The notes under the pieces are model-generated. The model saw nothing but the letters and a program-made list of their open reading frames with translations. It was not told the origin of the DNA and searched no databases. Position numbers and translations under genes: made by a program. Below are positions 8,740-14,821 of a stretch of 64,000 nucleotides of DNA, piece by piece; the first letter of the stretch is position 1, and the number at the start of each line of letters is the position of its first letter. This DNA is from Phascolarctobacterium_A succinatutens_B (GTDB lineage: Bacteria > Bacillota > Negativicutes > Acidaminococcales > Acidaminococcaceae): assembly GCF_958453765.1 (NCBI RefSeq), contig NZ_CAUDZA010000003.1:1-64000 (forward strand). The letters run 5' to 3'.

Positions 8740-9416
8740 ATCGGTTGAACACCGACATGCTCCTTGAAAATTGTTTTGACAAATATATCGTATAACTCGG
8801 TGCACTAAAGGGTTATCAACCCCTCCGAGAATACCGGAAGCTGTGACCAGGCTGCCTGCGGGATACTGCGGCAGTGAGGTTTCTGTTGCTCCGTGAGGAC
8901 TGACAGAGAAGCCCAAAAGGCAACACAGAACGGTATGTGCGGATCTTGGTGCCGATTAAAGCACAAAGGATTCTGGCAGCGACAATAGACGCTAGCTCGA
9001 AAGGCTAGAAAAATCCGTGAAACCTGCAGCAGGGATGCTGCAGCGAACTTAGCGGAAACTCCGAAGCAAGCTGTTGGTAGTGAAGCGGAGAAATCCGTGT
9101 ATAACAGAATTCTGAGGTAAAAGTAGCTCAATGCCAAAAGTTATTCTGGTCTTGAAAACCAGAGATAGAAAACATTTTTCTGAAAGATGGGTGAAATTTG
9201 TGGGTAACCATTCCCGCGGCAGGCAAAAGGGGCAGGAAGCTCAGGGTCGCTCCCGAAGGCTCAGACCTGTCTTCTGCGTGGCTGAATAAATCGGAAACCG
9301 TAGATTACGTAAGGCGAAGGTCTATATGATATATTTGTCAAAGCGGTTTGTCAAGTGGGCATAACAAAAGGCAGCTATCAGCAAGCTTCATGCATGTGTA
9401 ATAGCTGCTTTTTTTG
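8740..9416 (+). ncRNA. Large structured non-coding RNA, candidate ROOL-like
   Basis: No protein frame is credible across 8740-9416, but helices are dense. Positions 8775-8794 can pair with 9323-9342 over 20 bp (one G-U), closing a domain of 568 nt. Inside are 8796-8800/8825-8829 enclosing 8810-8814/8818-8822, 8992-8996/9004-9008, an 8-bp stem 9024-9031/9036-9043 capped by a GGGA tetraloop, and 9145-9150/9158-9163. A strong terminator follows. Length, ornate folding, occurrence in Firmicutes and location beside a tRNA array (about 90 bp from the tRNA-Leu 3' end before prophage insertion) fit the ROOL class. OLE or GOLLD are alternatives. Class assignment is inference, whereas the presence of a large folded RNA is well supported. 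5' end uncertain. Confidence 0.7.
9370..9416 (+). terminator. Intrinsic terminator of the structured RNA
   Basis: GCAGCTAT (9371-9378) pairs with ATAGCTGC (9401-9408), followed by seven T residues. It points rightward, which fixes the RNA's strand. Confidence 0.9.
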
Positions 9417-9475
9417 TTGGCACGAAAAACTTTAAACAGAATATCATTATACAATGAGCATTTAAATTTAAACAC

Positions 9476-9509
9476 AAAAAAACTGATTGACTTCTGCAAG
9501 TTCAATCAG
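9476..9509 (-). terminator. Former terminator of the tRNA-Leu operon, now stranded at attL
   Basis: On the minus strand CTGATTGA...TCAATCAG-type arms (9483-9509) are followed by seven T residues (9482-9476). It lies about 40 bp beyond the att core on the chromosomal side. Before integration it was just downstream of tRNA-Leu, so the prophage has separated a tRNA operon from its terminator. Confidence 0.8.
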
Positions 9510-9547
9510 CATTTTCATTCTATATATTGTTCCAACATAATTTATGT

Positions 9548-9560
9548 TGGTGCCGCGGAC
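9548..9560. other. attL core (13-bp repeat of tRNA-Leu 3' end)
   Basis: TGGTGCCGCGGAC is identical to 52507-52519, where it is the CCA end, the discriminator and the acceptor-stem 3' strand of tRNA-Leu on the minus strand. The flanks diverge right after position 9560. An inverted repeat (CCAACAT / ATGTTGG, 9532-9550) abuts it on the chromosomal side. Confidence 0.88.
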
Positions 9561-9649
9561 TCGGACACAGCCGAGCGCATATAATTTTAGTATATCAATA
9601 GATACTAAAGCTGCATAAATACTAATCGTTCATATAGCGCTTATTTTAC

Positions 9650-9685
9650 AAAAGGCTGCCACATTATCGTGTCAGTCTTTTTTTG
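9650..9685. terminator. Terminator at the left end of the prophage
   Basis: An imperfect stem (GGCTGCCACAT with GTGTCAGTC and T7) has T-runs in both directions. It ends the long leftward transcript just after 9689. Confidence 0.75.
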
Positions 9686-9688
9686 TTA

Positions 9689-10138
9689 TTATACTATCTG
9701 CGCTAACCACATGTCAAGCACTTTGCCTTCCGACGCGTCTGGATCGTTCATGTAAGCTTTTGCTACACGGATATACATATTAATGTCATTACCGTAAATT
9801 TCGGAGTAGTCGGAGTGCAACATATTCATAACGTAATACCAATCAGCTTTATGTTTGATTCCCTGTTGCTCTGCAAGTTGACTAGTCTGCTCATATGTCC
9901 AGTACTCGCCGTGCGTGCCGTCCACATTCTTCATCTTTGCAACAGCCTTTTTCGCCAAGCACTCGTCAAAGTGTGGACCGTATACAGCGCAGTGCATCTT
10001 ATACATGGTGTCCCAGTAAAGCCGTGGGCAGTGCATCCGCAGTTCGTCCAGTGCGTCGCAGACAATATCCGTCAGCTCCTGCTCTTTAACGTCGCTGCCC
10101 TGCGCCTCTTCCAAGTAATCTTTAAACCTCTTGTGCAT
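9689..10138 (-). CDS. Prophage left-end module protein G, unknown function
   Basis: A soluble acidic protein of 149 residues, the last gene of the leftward transcript. It is probably all-helical, with a Cys/Trp/Tyr-rich core (CPRLYWDTMYKMH about residue 37, YWTYEQTSQLA about 78, DWYYVMNMLHSDY about 99). No motif with a known function is seen. I have an impression, not verified, that proteins of this shape occur next to similar small genes in other Firmicutes. The start follows GAGGTG. It is preceded by the jelly-roll protein gene with a 12-nt gap. Confidence 0.75.
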   Translation of the reverse strand: MHKRFKDYLEEAQGSDVKEQELTDIVCDALDELRMHCPRLYWDTMYKMHCAVYGPHFDECLAKKAVAKMKNVDGTHGEYWTYEQTSQLAEQQGIKHKADWYYVMNMLHSDYSEIYGNDINMYIRVAKAYMNDPDASEGKVLDMWLAQIV

Positions 10139-10149
10139 GATAGTTCACC

Positions 10150-10575
10150 TCACGCCATCTTTGTAACTACCATAGTTGCGCTAACCACAGTACCTGCTAC
10201 ATCAATCTGCGCACTGATTGTAGCGGGAACGCCGCAGCACGGAATATAAATATCGGCCGCAGTCGTCAAGCTTACGGCGCTGCCGACCGCAGTTGCTGCC
10301 GCAGCAGGATTCTTGCCGGGGATAACAACGCCGCCTTTCAGCAGATTCATTGTAACCAGTCCTGCCGCCGTCGGCTCAACCGTGGCTTGCAGGTCAACGT
10401 GATACAGTCCAGGTTGCTTTAAGGTTACAACCTTGCCTGTAGAATAGTCGATACTCACACCAGTATTGGTATTGATAATATCAAAATTGATAAGGCCATC
10501 AGCTAAAACTGCTTGATTAGTAGCAGCCACATCAAGGCTAGATTTATAATGACAGTTATTCGGATTCTTTAACAT
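10150..10575 (-). CDS. C1q/TNF-like jelly-roll protein (module protein F)
   Basis: A protein of 141 residues with short alternating beta segments and Gly/Ala/Thr/Val-rich composition. The PGLYHVDLQATV strand (about residue 65) and the hydrophobic C-terminal strands (TISAQIDVAGTVVSATMVV) are typical of C1q/TNF-like trimeric jelly rolls found in spore-coat filaments and phage decoration proteins. It lacks collagen repeats and a signal peptide. It might decorate the virion or coat a cell-surface structure, which is inference. A start at 10608 is rejected in favour of ATG 10575, preceded by AAGGGAACG. It overlaps the upstream small membrane gene by 20 nt. Confidence 0.68.
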   Translation of the reverse strand: MLKNPNNCHYKSSLDVAATNQAVLADGLINFDIINTNTGVSIDYSTGKVVTLKQPGLYHVDLQATVEPTAAGLVTMNLLKGGVVIPGKNPAAAATAVGSAVSLTTAADIYIPCCGVPATISAQIDVAGTVVSATMVVTKMA

Positions 10576-10738
10576 CTTCGTTCCCTTCTTTCTTTTCCTT
10601 AGTTCCAACGACTTGATACTTCGTTTTTGCCGTGTGTAGTACGTTTCGTACTACTTGCTGGCCATCTGCGGTAAAGCCTAGCCAGCCTATGCCTATACCA
10701 ATAAGCAAACTAACAAGATTAGATTCGTCTCGTTTCAT
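10556..10738 (-). CDS. Small single-span membrane protein (module protein E)
   Basis: 60 residues. A Gly-rich hydrophobic segment (LVSLLIGIGIGWLGF, about residues 8-22) is followed by a charged Lys/Glu-rich tail. The start at ATG 10738 is set by GGAGG 9 nt upstream. It lies just past an intrinsic terminator (10764-10790), so it and the two genes after it may receive only readthrough transcription. Confidence 0.65.
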   Translation of the reverse strand: MKRDESNLVSLLIGIGIGWLGFTADGQQVVRNVLHTAKTKYQVVGTKEKKEGNEDVKESE

Positions 10739-10763
10739 ATCGCTATACCTCCGCACGTATAAG

Positions 10764-10790
10764 AAAAAGGGGACAGATTACTCCGTCCCC
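10764..10790 (-). terminator. Intrinsic terminator inside the left-end module
   Basis: GGGGAC (minus strand, 10790-10785) pairs with GTCCCC (10774-10769), followed by TTTTT. It sits between module proteins D and E and could lower expression of the three distal genes. Confidence 0.82.
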
Positions 10791-10811
10791 TGTGCCGCCG
10801 TTAGGACGGAA

Positions 10812-11357
10812 TTACATAGCAGTCTGGCAGCCCTGCAACTGAGCAAGACTTTGCACGCCAAGGCCGTTCAAAACAGCCTGCGGCGGGCAACATACACCAA
10901 CACCGGTAACTTCCGGCTTCTTCAGCATCTGGCAATTAATATTGCCGATAGCTGCTGCAAGAGCGTTCAGTTTAGCATCCAGGTTAGCTGCAAGAGTCAT
11001 GCGCTCAATGGTAGCATCCTTCTGCATGAGCTTCAGATTAGATTCGTTCTGCATAGCCAGTGCGTTAATTTTCAAATCAAAGATTTTCTCGCCCTGTTGT
11101 GCATCCCACTGTGCCCTCATCTGTGCGCTCAGTGCGTCGCGAGTATTGCGCGATTCGTCAATAATGCGGTAGTTCGTCTCCGCCGCGCTAACCAAGCCTT
11201 GACGTTCCACCTGGCAATTCGTAACTGCGGCGCAGCCATAACCCGGATAGCGGTCGCGGCCGTCACGCACGAACCAGGCAAAAGCAGCAATGATGATAAC
11301 GAAGAAAATAACGATACCCCAGCCGCTGAAATTAGAAATAGTCATATTTTCGTTCAT
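10812..11357 (-). CDS. Membrane-anchored helical protein (module protein D)
   Basis: 181 residues. One N-terminal membrane helix (WGIVIFFVIIIAAFAWFV, residues 13-30) is followed by a Cys-containing linker (YPGYGCAAVTNC), a long Ala/Gln/Met-rich helix (about 50-145) and a C-terminal CC/PP segment (VGVCCPPQAVL). No enzyme motif is seen. The paired cysteines at both ends of the helical domain may be linked outside the cytoplasm. The start follows AAAGGAG. It lies in the same leftward unit as the other module genes. Confidence 0.7.
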   Translation of the reverse strand: MNENMTISNFSGWGIVIFFVIIIAAFAWFVRDGRDRYPGYGCAAVTNCQVERQGLVSAAETNYRIIDESRNTRDALSAQMRAQWDAQQGEKIFDLKINALAMQNESNLKLMQKDATIERMTLAANLDAKLNALAAAIGNINCQMLKKPEVTGVGVCCPPQAVLNGLGVQSLAQLQGCQTAM

Positions 11358-11397
11358 GGTACTTATCTCCTTTCCTTGAACGTTTTATTACCTCAGC

Positions 11398-11772
11398 TCA
11401 TTTGAGCTGTTGCAATCCTTTACGGAGCGCATCCATTTGCGCATCTAAGCTACTAGCCTGCTGCTGTTGTCGTGGCGGCAACGCATTAAATGCAGCGCCC
11501 GTCGCACCACGCAGGCTGTTAATGTCTTTCCTCATCTTATCAAGGTTGATACCCATAGCCTGAGCCGCTACGCTGGCGATTGGGTTATTCAAATAGCCTG
11601 CGGCCTTATCAAGAATATCAGCGCCGATATTCTTCTCTGCCAGAACGCGCATAGCGTCCTCTCTGCTGCTAACTCCTTGCGCCGCTACACTAGCTACCTC
11701 CCACGCCTTTTCAAGTGCTGTCTGCTTATCCGGCGGCAGATTCAACCACTTCGCTATTGTTCCTACGTTCAT
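11398..11772 (-). CDS. Module protein C, unknown
   Basis: 124 residues, soluble, Ala/Leu/Gln-rich and helical. The N-terminal IAKWLNLPPDKQTALEKAW segment looks like a compact helical bundle. The C-terminus (SLDAQMDALRKGLQQL) is amphipathic. It has no recognisable motif. GGAGG 9 nt upstream supports the start, which overlaps the 3' end of the preceding gene by 47 nt in another frame. Confidence 0.7.
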   Translation of the reverse strand: MNVGTIAKWLNLPPDKQTALEKAWEVASVAAQGVSSREDAMRVLAEKNIGADILDKAAGYLNNPIASVAAQAMGINLDKMRKDINSLRGATGAAFNALPPRQQQQASSLDAQMDALRKGLQQLK

Positions 11773-12091
11773 TTTTTAGTGCCTCCACTTCAGACTTTAA
11801 TTCCTTCACGACAGCCAACATATTAGCCATCATCTGTGCTTGTTCAGCCTGCAATTCCGCGGGCGTTTTTTCTTTTTGGATAACGCCAACTTCCACAAGC
11901 TTGTCATAATACTGCTGACACATTGCTTTCAGTTCGTTATAGGCTTGCAGACTCACGCCAACCTGCACGCGGTTACTATTGCCAAAGCCAAAGCCGTTAA
12001 GCTGGTAGATGTTCTGCCCTTCGAGCTGTGCCAAGAATTGCTGTGGTTGCTGCACGTTGATGCTTGTAGTTTTTTGTTCCATGATATTCAT
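11726..12091 (-). CDS. Module protein B, unknown, coiled-coil C-terminus
   Basis: 121 residues. A Gln-rich N-terminal region precedes a central FGFGNSNRVQVGVSLQAYNEL segment (shown only in part) and a C-terminal coiled coil (about 75-110). It is the first gene behind the regulated promoter at 12115-12166, with AAGGAG before the ATG. Function unknown. Its position makes it the leading product of the left-end module. Confidence 0.7.
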   Translation of the reverse strand: MNIMEQKTTSINVQQPQQFLAQLEGQNIYQLNGFGFGNSNRVQVGVSLQAYNELKAMCQQYYDKLVEVGVIQKEKTPAELQAEQAQMMANMLAVVKELKSEVEALKNERRNNSEVVESAAG

Positions 12092-12114
12092 AGCCGCTCA
12101 CTCCTTATGATTTT

Positions 12115-12166
12115 ATTATAAGGCAGCGGAGGAAAAATGTTCCCTTGATATTCCCTATGCTTTCCC
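12115..12166 (-). promoter_or_regulatory. Promoter with three helically phased AGGGAA repeats
   Basis: On the minus strand a TATAAT box (12120-12115) has no normal -35. Three direct repeats of GGGAA begin exactly 11 bp apart (TTCCC on the plus strand at 12140-12144, 12151-12155 and 12162-12166), covering about -35 to -60. Such spacing places all three on one face of the helix, typical of activator sites. The HTH gene immediately upstream (12210-12449) is the obvious candidate activator (inference). Confidence 0.6.
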
Positions 12167-12180
12167 TATTTTCGGCAAGT

Positions 12181-12207
12181 AAAAAGCCGCCCTGAAACAG
12201 GGCGGCT
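12181..12207 (-). terminator. Intrinsic terminator after the small HTH gene
   Basis: AGCCGCCCTG tttCAGGGCGGCT on the minus strand is followed by TTTTT. It isolates the left-end module from lysis-region transcription. Confidence 0.92.
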
Positions 12208-12209
12208 GA

Positions 12210-12449
12210 TTAGAGGGATTTTAAAACATTTGTAATGCTTTTATAAGCACGGTTTAATTCCTTTTCTATTGTCTTGTCAGATACATTCAGCTCTGCTGCT
12301 ATCTGGTAATTGGTCAAACCTTTTACAAATTTCAGCTCACAAACTTGCATCTGACGCGGCGTAATTTTTGCTTCGTGGAGAACCGCACTGAAAGAACGTC
12401 GCGTTGAACAGTTCAGCCATTCGCGCGTCTTTCGTAGCATCTCATTCAT
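12210..12449 (-). CDS. Small LuxR/sigma-region-4-like HTH regulator
   Basis: 79 residues. The C-terminal 50 residues (ITPRQMQVCELKFVKGLTN followed by YQIAAELNVSDKTIEKELN) form the four-helix GerE/sigma-70 region-4 HTH. In this fold TPRQ begins helix 1 and VSDKTI precedes the recognition helix. It has no receiver or sensor domain. The start overlaps the spacing of AGGTGATAACAGC. It lies directly upstream of a terminator and the promoter with phased repeats, so it probably activates the left-end module (inference from position). Confidence 0.78.
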   Translation of the reverse strand: MNEMLRKTREWLNCSTRRSFSAVLHEAKITPRQMQVCELKFVKGLTNYQIAAELNVSDKTIEKELNRAYKSITNVLKSL

Positions 12450-12456
12450 GCTGTTA

Positions 12457-12597
12457 TCACCTACTCAGAAATATGTACCCAAGCAACGCAACTGTGGTCA
12501 ATACCCAGCCTGCTGCCATAATATAAATTGTTCTAAGATAGCCGGTCAGCAACATCGTTACTAGACCGGCGGGGACCAGTTCCTTTTCTTCCATCAT
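12457..12597 (-). CDS. Small two-span membrane protein in the lysis region
   Basis: 46 residues, from tandem ATGs at 12597/12594. Two hydrophobic segments (GLVTMLLTGYL about 11-21 and AAGWVLTTVALLGYIFL about 28-44) are separated by a short loop. GGATGGTG provides the ribosome site, and the gene ends 8 nt before the HTH gene. It could be a holin or antiholin-like protein. No family is recognised. Confidence 0.6.
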   Translation of the reverse strand: MMEEKELVPAGLVTMLLTGYLRTIYIMAAGWVLTTVALLGYIFLSR

Positions 12598-12613
12598 TTC
12601 ACCATCCGTATTT

Positions 12614-13081
12614 TTATTTCACAGCTGCATAAACAACTGCGAAGATTACGCAACCAGCATATAAGTTCCGCTGGTGCTTAACCCTCTTTGCCTTCTGGCG
12701 TTCCGATTCCATTTGCAGCTTCAACTTCTCGTATAAGTTCTCGCTGCGCTTCAACGATTCCTTTGCATTCACTAATGAGCGCTTGGAGTTCGTCAGTGCT
12801 TCTTGCGTTAGAGCGAGCTGTTTCTTCGCTTCGCTTAATTGCGTCAGCAGTTCTGTTGACGTGTTTTTCTGCTGTTTCAATTTCTCGTCTGCTAGATTCA
12901 ATTTCGCTTCCAGCAGATTTGTTTGATTTTTGAATTGATTCCACTGTTCGATTGACAGCGTTATTTGCTTGGGTGCCGCTTCCGCCGTGCCAACGCCAGT
13001 ACACGTCATTACAGATAAGCAAAAGACCAGCAACAATAAGACTAATCTTAACAGCTTTATCAATCTTACGTCTTGTTTCAT
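12614..13081 (-). CDS. Spanin-like protein: signal peptide, coiled coil, C-terminal membrane helix
   Basis: 155 residues. The N-terminal LLRLVLLLLVFCLSVMTC segment ends in a possible AEA signal-peptidase site, or a weak, non-canonical lipobox. A long Leu/Lys/Glu/Ser coiled coil spans about 45-135, and a C-terminal hydrophobic tail (LYAGCVIFAVVYAAV) follows. This order resembles unimolecular spanins (outer-membrane N-terminus, coiled coil, inner-membrane C-terminus), which fuse the two membranes at lysis. It shares 404 bp with the gene at 12678-13088 in a different frame. Its ATG is 7 nt inside that gene, so it may be translated by coupling because the ribosome site is 12 nt away. Confidence 0.68.
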   Translation of the reverse strand: MKQDVRLIKLLRLVLLLLVFCLSVMTCTGVGTAEAAPKQITLSIEQWNQFKNQTNLLEAKLNLADEKLKQQKNTSTELLTQLSEAKKQLALTQEALTNSKRSLVNAKESLKRSENLYEKLKLQMESERQKAKRVKHQRNLYAGCVIFAVVYAAVK

Positions 13082-13088
13082 CTTTCAT
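12678..13088 (-). CDS. i-spanin-like protein, overprinted on the preceding entry
   Basis: 136 residues. A Lys-rich start, one membrane helix (AVKISLIVAGLLLICNDVYW) and then a charged coiled coil to the end (repeated Asn-Arg-Thr, Ser-Glu-Glu heptads) give an Rz-type inner-membrane spanin topology. ATG 13088 has GAGG 5 nt upstream, a better start than the upstream ATG at 13145. Nearly all of its length is shared with the 12614-13081 frame. Both frames look like real proteins. Position after the endolysin fits a lysis role. Confidence 0.68.
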   Translation of the reverse strand: MKDETRRKIDKAVKISLIVAGLLLICNDVYWRWHGGSGTQANNAVNRTVESIQKSNKSAGSEIESSRREIETAEKHVNRTADAIKRSEETARSNARSTDELQALISECKGIVEAQRELIREVEAANGIGTPEGKEG

Positions 13089-13269
13089 TATTACCTCATA
13101 TAAATACCTGTATTTGCAAAACATTATAAATCGTGTCAGACGCACAAACTTCGCCTACAAGCGGCTTTAGCTCGCCGTAGGATAAATCATAAGCGGCACT
13201 AATTTTAAAACGCTCATAGGCGAAGTATTTTTGCGCGAATTTACGCCTTCTTGTAGTTAAATATTCAGA
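13089..13269. other. Gap with a long inverted repeat between lysis genes
   Basis: This 181-bp stretch has no supported start codon. CTTCGCCTACAAGCG (13149-13163) and CGCTCATAGGCGAAG (13211-13225) match as a 15-bp inverted repeat with two mismatches around a 47-nt loop. The minus strand also stays open in the frame of the upstream 32-aa gene, past its stop codon, for about 50 codons. It might be a structured RNA leader or a decayed gene end. Confidence 0.5.
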
Positions 13270-13368
13270 TTAGAGAGCAAAGTAATGATGCAGCGCACCA
13301 AGTATAAAACCTGCAACCAAACCAACAACAAATTTCTTGTCAATAACAAATGCTTTCAGTTCTTCCAT
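13270..13368 (-). CDS. 32-residue single-span membrane protein
   Basis: It begins MEELKAFVIDKK, continues as one membrane helix (FVVGLVAGFILGALHHYF) and stops. The AGGAGGTG ribosome site 5-7 nt upstream is one of the strongest in the prophage, which supports expression. Function unknown. Location among lysis genes suggests a membrane role at lysis. Confidence 0.68.
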   Translation of the reverse strand: MEELKAFVIDKKFVVGLVAGFILGALHHYFAL

Positions 13369-13382
13369 TGTATCACCTCCTA

Positions 13383-13964
13383 TTATTTCAAGTTTTCTGA
13401 GGTCCCGGTAACTACCACTCCTAAAACAATTTGCTTTGTACAATCACGCAAAACATCTTGTGTAACACTCTCAGGAGTTTCAACATATGCCGCTTCAAAA
13501 ACATTTTTCGGAGACCATGTGACATAGCCGTCGGGATAAGCAACCTTATAGCCATCTTCACCAACTTTATGAGTGCCCATTTCTTTCCATGCTTTGCAGG
13601 GTTCAGCTTCTACACATTTGCAACCAATATACTTTTTCATTCTTTTTTCCTCTTTTGATTCTGCGTATTCGTCCACAATTTCAATATTATAAGCAGCTGC
13701 ACATTCATGTTCGATTTTGCAGCCACGAGCTTTGTCCCAGCCGTTAGCAAAAAACGCAATATCAGCGTCGGCCAACATTCTGATAGATTCGGCCATATAC
13801 TTTAAAGGATGCGTACCTTCTTCAAAATCAAAGAAAGTTTTCAGCACCTCAAATTCTTCATTTGGGAATTTCTCTTTCATTAACTTGATTGCTTCTTTTC
13901 TTACTTCTACAATCTCTTCAAAGGTTTTCCCATTCATAGGGCAAGAGACAAATAACTTTTTCAT
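13383..13964 (-). CDS. DUF4406-like protein fused to a small phage protein
   Basis: 193 residues. Residues 1-108 resemble DUF4406 (nucleoside 2-deoxyribosyltransferase-like fold), with the start KKLFVSCPMNGK, the ADADIAFFANGWDKARGC motif and IEHECAAAY. Residues 109-193 begin MKKYIGCKCVEAEPC and include YPDGYVTWSPKNVF, which looks like a small phage protein normally encoded alone. An internal ATG (13640) with GAGG 8 nt upstream could still make the second part separately. ATG 13964 (GAGG upstream) is chosen over 14018, which lies in the endolysin gene. Confidence 0.72.
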   Translation of the reverse strand: MKKLFVSCPMNGKTFEEIVEVRKEAIKLMKEKFPNEEFEVLKTFFDFEEGTHPLKYMAESIRMLADADIAFFANGWDKARGCKIEHECAAAYNIEIVDEYAESKEEKRMKKYIGCKCVEAEPCKAWKEMGTHKVGEDGYKVAYPDGYVTWSPKNVFEAAYVETPESVTQDVLRDCTKQIVLGVVVTGTSENLK

Positions 13965-13977
13965 TTTGATTTCCTCC

Positions 13978-14583
13978 TTATCTTCCATTGCCAGCTTCAC
14001 CATAGGCAGGAATGCCATAGGAAGTAGTTAAGTCAATGCCAGCAACATACTCATAAGTAGTTTGCGCTCTGTTGGCATAACCAATACGGTACATCTCACC
14101 AACATCGGCAGCAATCCAATAGTAATTCTTAAACAGCTTGTAAAGTGCCTCCAGACTACGCAGGTTGACGCGCTCAAAACGATTCTCCAGGAAACGCTTT
14201 ACAACATAAGTGCTAGTCGGACACCACATGCCAGCATAAATAAGGCAGCGTGTATCATCCAACGTCGGCACCTGTTGAAGCACCTCGACATATTGCAGGC
14301 AGTCACGTGACAACTGTTCTAACTGCGCCTGCTGTCCTGCGTCGCTTCTCAAAAGCTCTTTCAGCATCGGCAATTCGCCACTTGCCTTAATATCGATATA
14401 GGTTCTGCCGACAAATTCTTTGCCGCCGGGAATAGCTCTCAAAAGCTCATCAGCTCTGTTGCCTTCCCATTGTGACACGCCGATTGACGGATAATTATAA
14501 GCCGTAGACTTTGCTACGCTGTCATAACCGCCTTCAATGCCTTTTGCGATTTCTCTCGCAAGGCTTTTGTTCCAATCACTCAT
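13978..14583 (-). CDS. Endolysin-like lysozyme-fold protein
   Basis: 201 residues with no signal peptide. The N-terminus (REIAKGIEGGYDSV, then SIGVSQWEGNRADELL about residue 34) fits a goose-type or chitosanase/lysozyme-like fold in which an early Glu and the SxGxxQW stretch form the active cleft. Following helices are amphipathic. It lies between holin-like genes and the spanin pair, as expected for a muralytic enzyme. The family assignment is by resemblance only. Confidence 0.62.
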   Translation of the reverse strand: MSDWNKSLAREIAKGIEGGYDSVAKSTAYNYPSIGVSQWEGNRADELLRAIPGGKEFVGRTYIDIKASGELPMLKELLRSDAGQQAQLEQLSRDCLQYVEVLQQVPTLDDTRCLIYAGMWCPTSTYVVKRFLENRFERVNLRSLEALYKLFKNYYWIAADVGEMYRIGYANRAQTTYEYVAGIDLTTSYGIPAYGEAGNGR

Positions 14584-14821
14584 CGTTCCGCTCCTCGCTT
14601 TTCACTTTAAACATTCTTGTTTCAATCGCTTTATTGCCTAACTGTACAAGCAGCAGCGTAACCATACCAAGTGTACAACTCTCGTAGCCGCTCCAGGTTA
14701 TGGCAAAAAAAGCAAGCCATAAAGTAACCAATACCCAGACAATAAAACCTATAACAGCGCAGATTCTACCCACGCTATAGGCATTATCGTCTTTCTTTAG
14801 CATATTAAGCAATTTACGCAT
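14576..14821 (-). CDS. Holin-like two-span membrane protein
   Basis: 81 residues. Two hydrophobic segments (VGRICAVIGFIVWVLVTLWLAFF and CTLGMVTLLLVQLG) are followed by a charged tail (FKVKSEERNDE). The start at ATG 14821 uses GAGGTG 8 nt upstream and overlaps the previous gene by 8 nt. It also overlaps the endolysin start by 8 nt, a typical holin-lysin arrangement. Confidence 0.65.
   Translation of the reverse strand: MRKLLNMLKKDDNAYSVGRICAVIGFIVWVLVTLWLAFFAITWSGYESCTLGMVTLLLVQLGNKAIETRMFKVKSEERNDE

Noticed and set aside
8776..8781. TTGACA as a -35 box of the structured RNA
   Set aside because: No -10 lies 16-18 bp downstream (8799-8804 reads GGTGCA), and the bases belong to the closing helix.
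8740..9416. RNase P RNA, tmRNA, or a group I/II intron
   Set aside because: The conserved cores of RNase P (GAGGAAAGTCC type), tmRNA ends and intron domain V or P/Q/R/S elements are not found.
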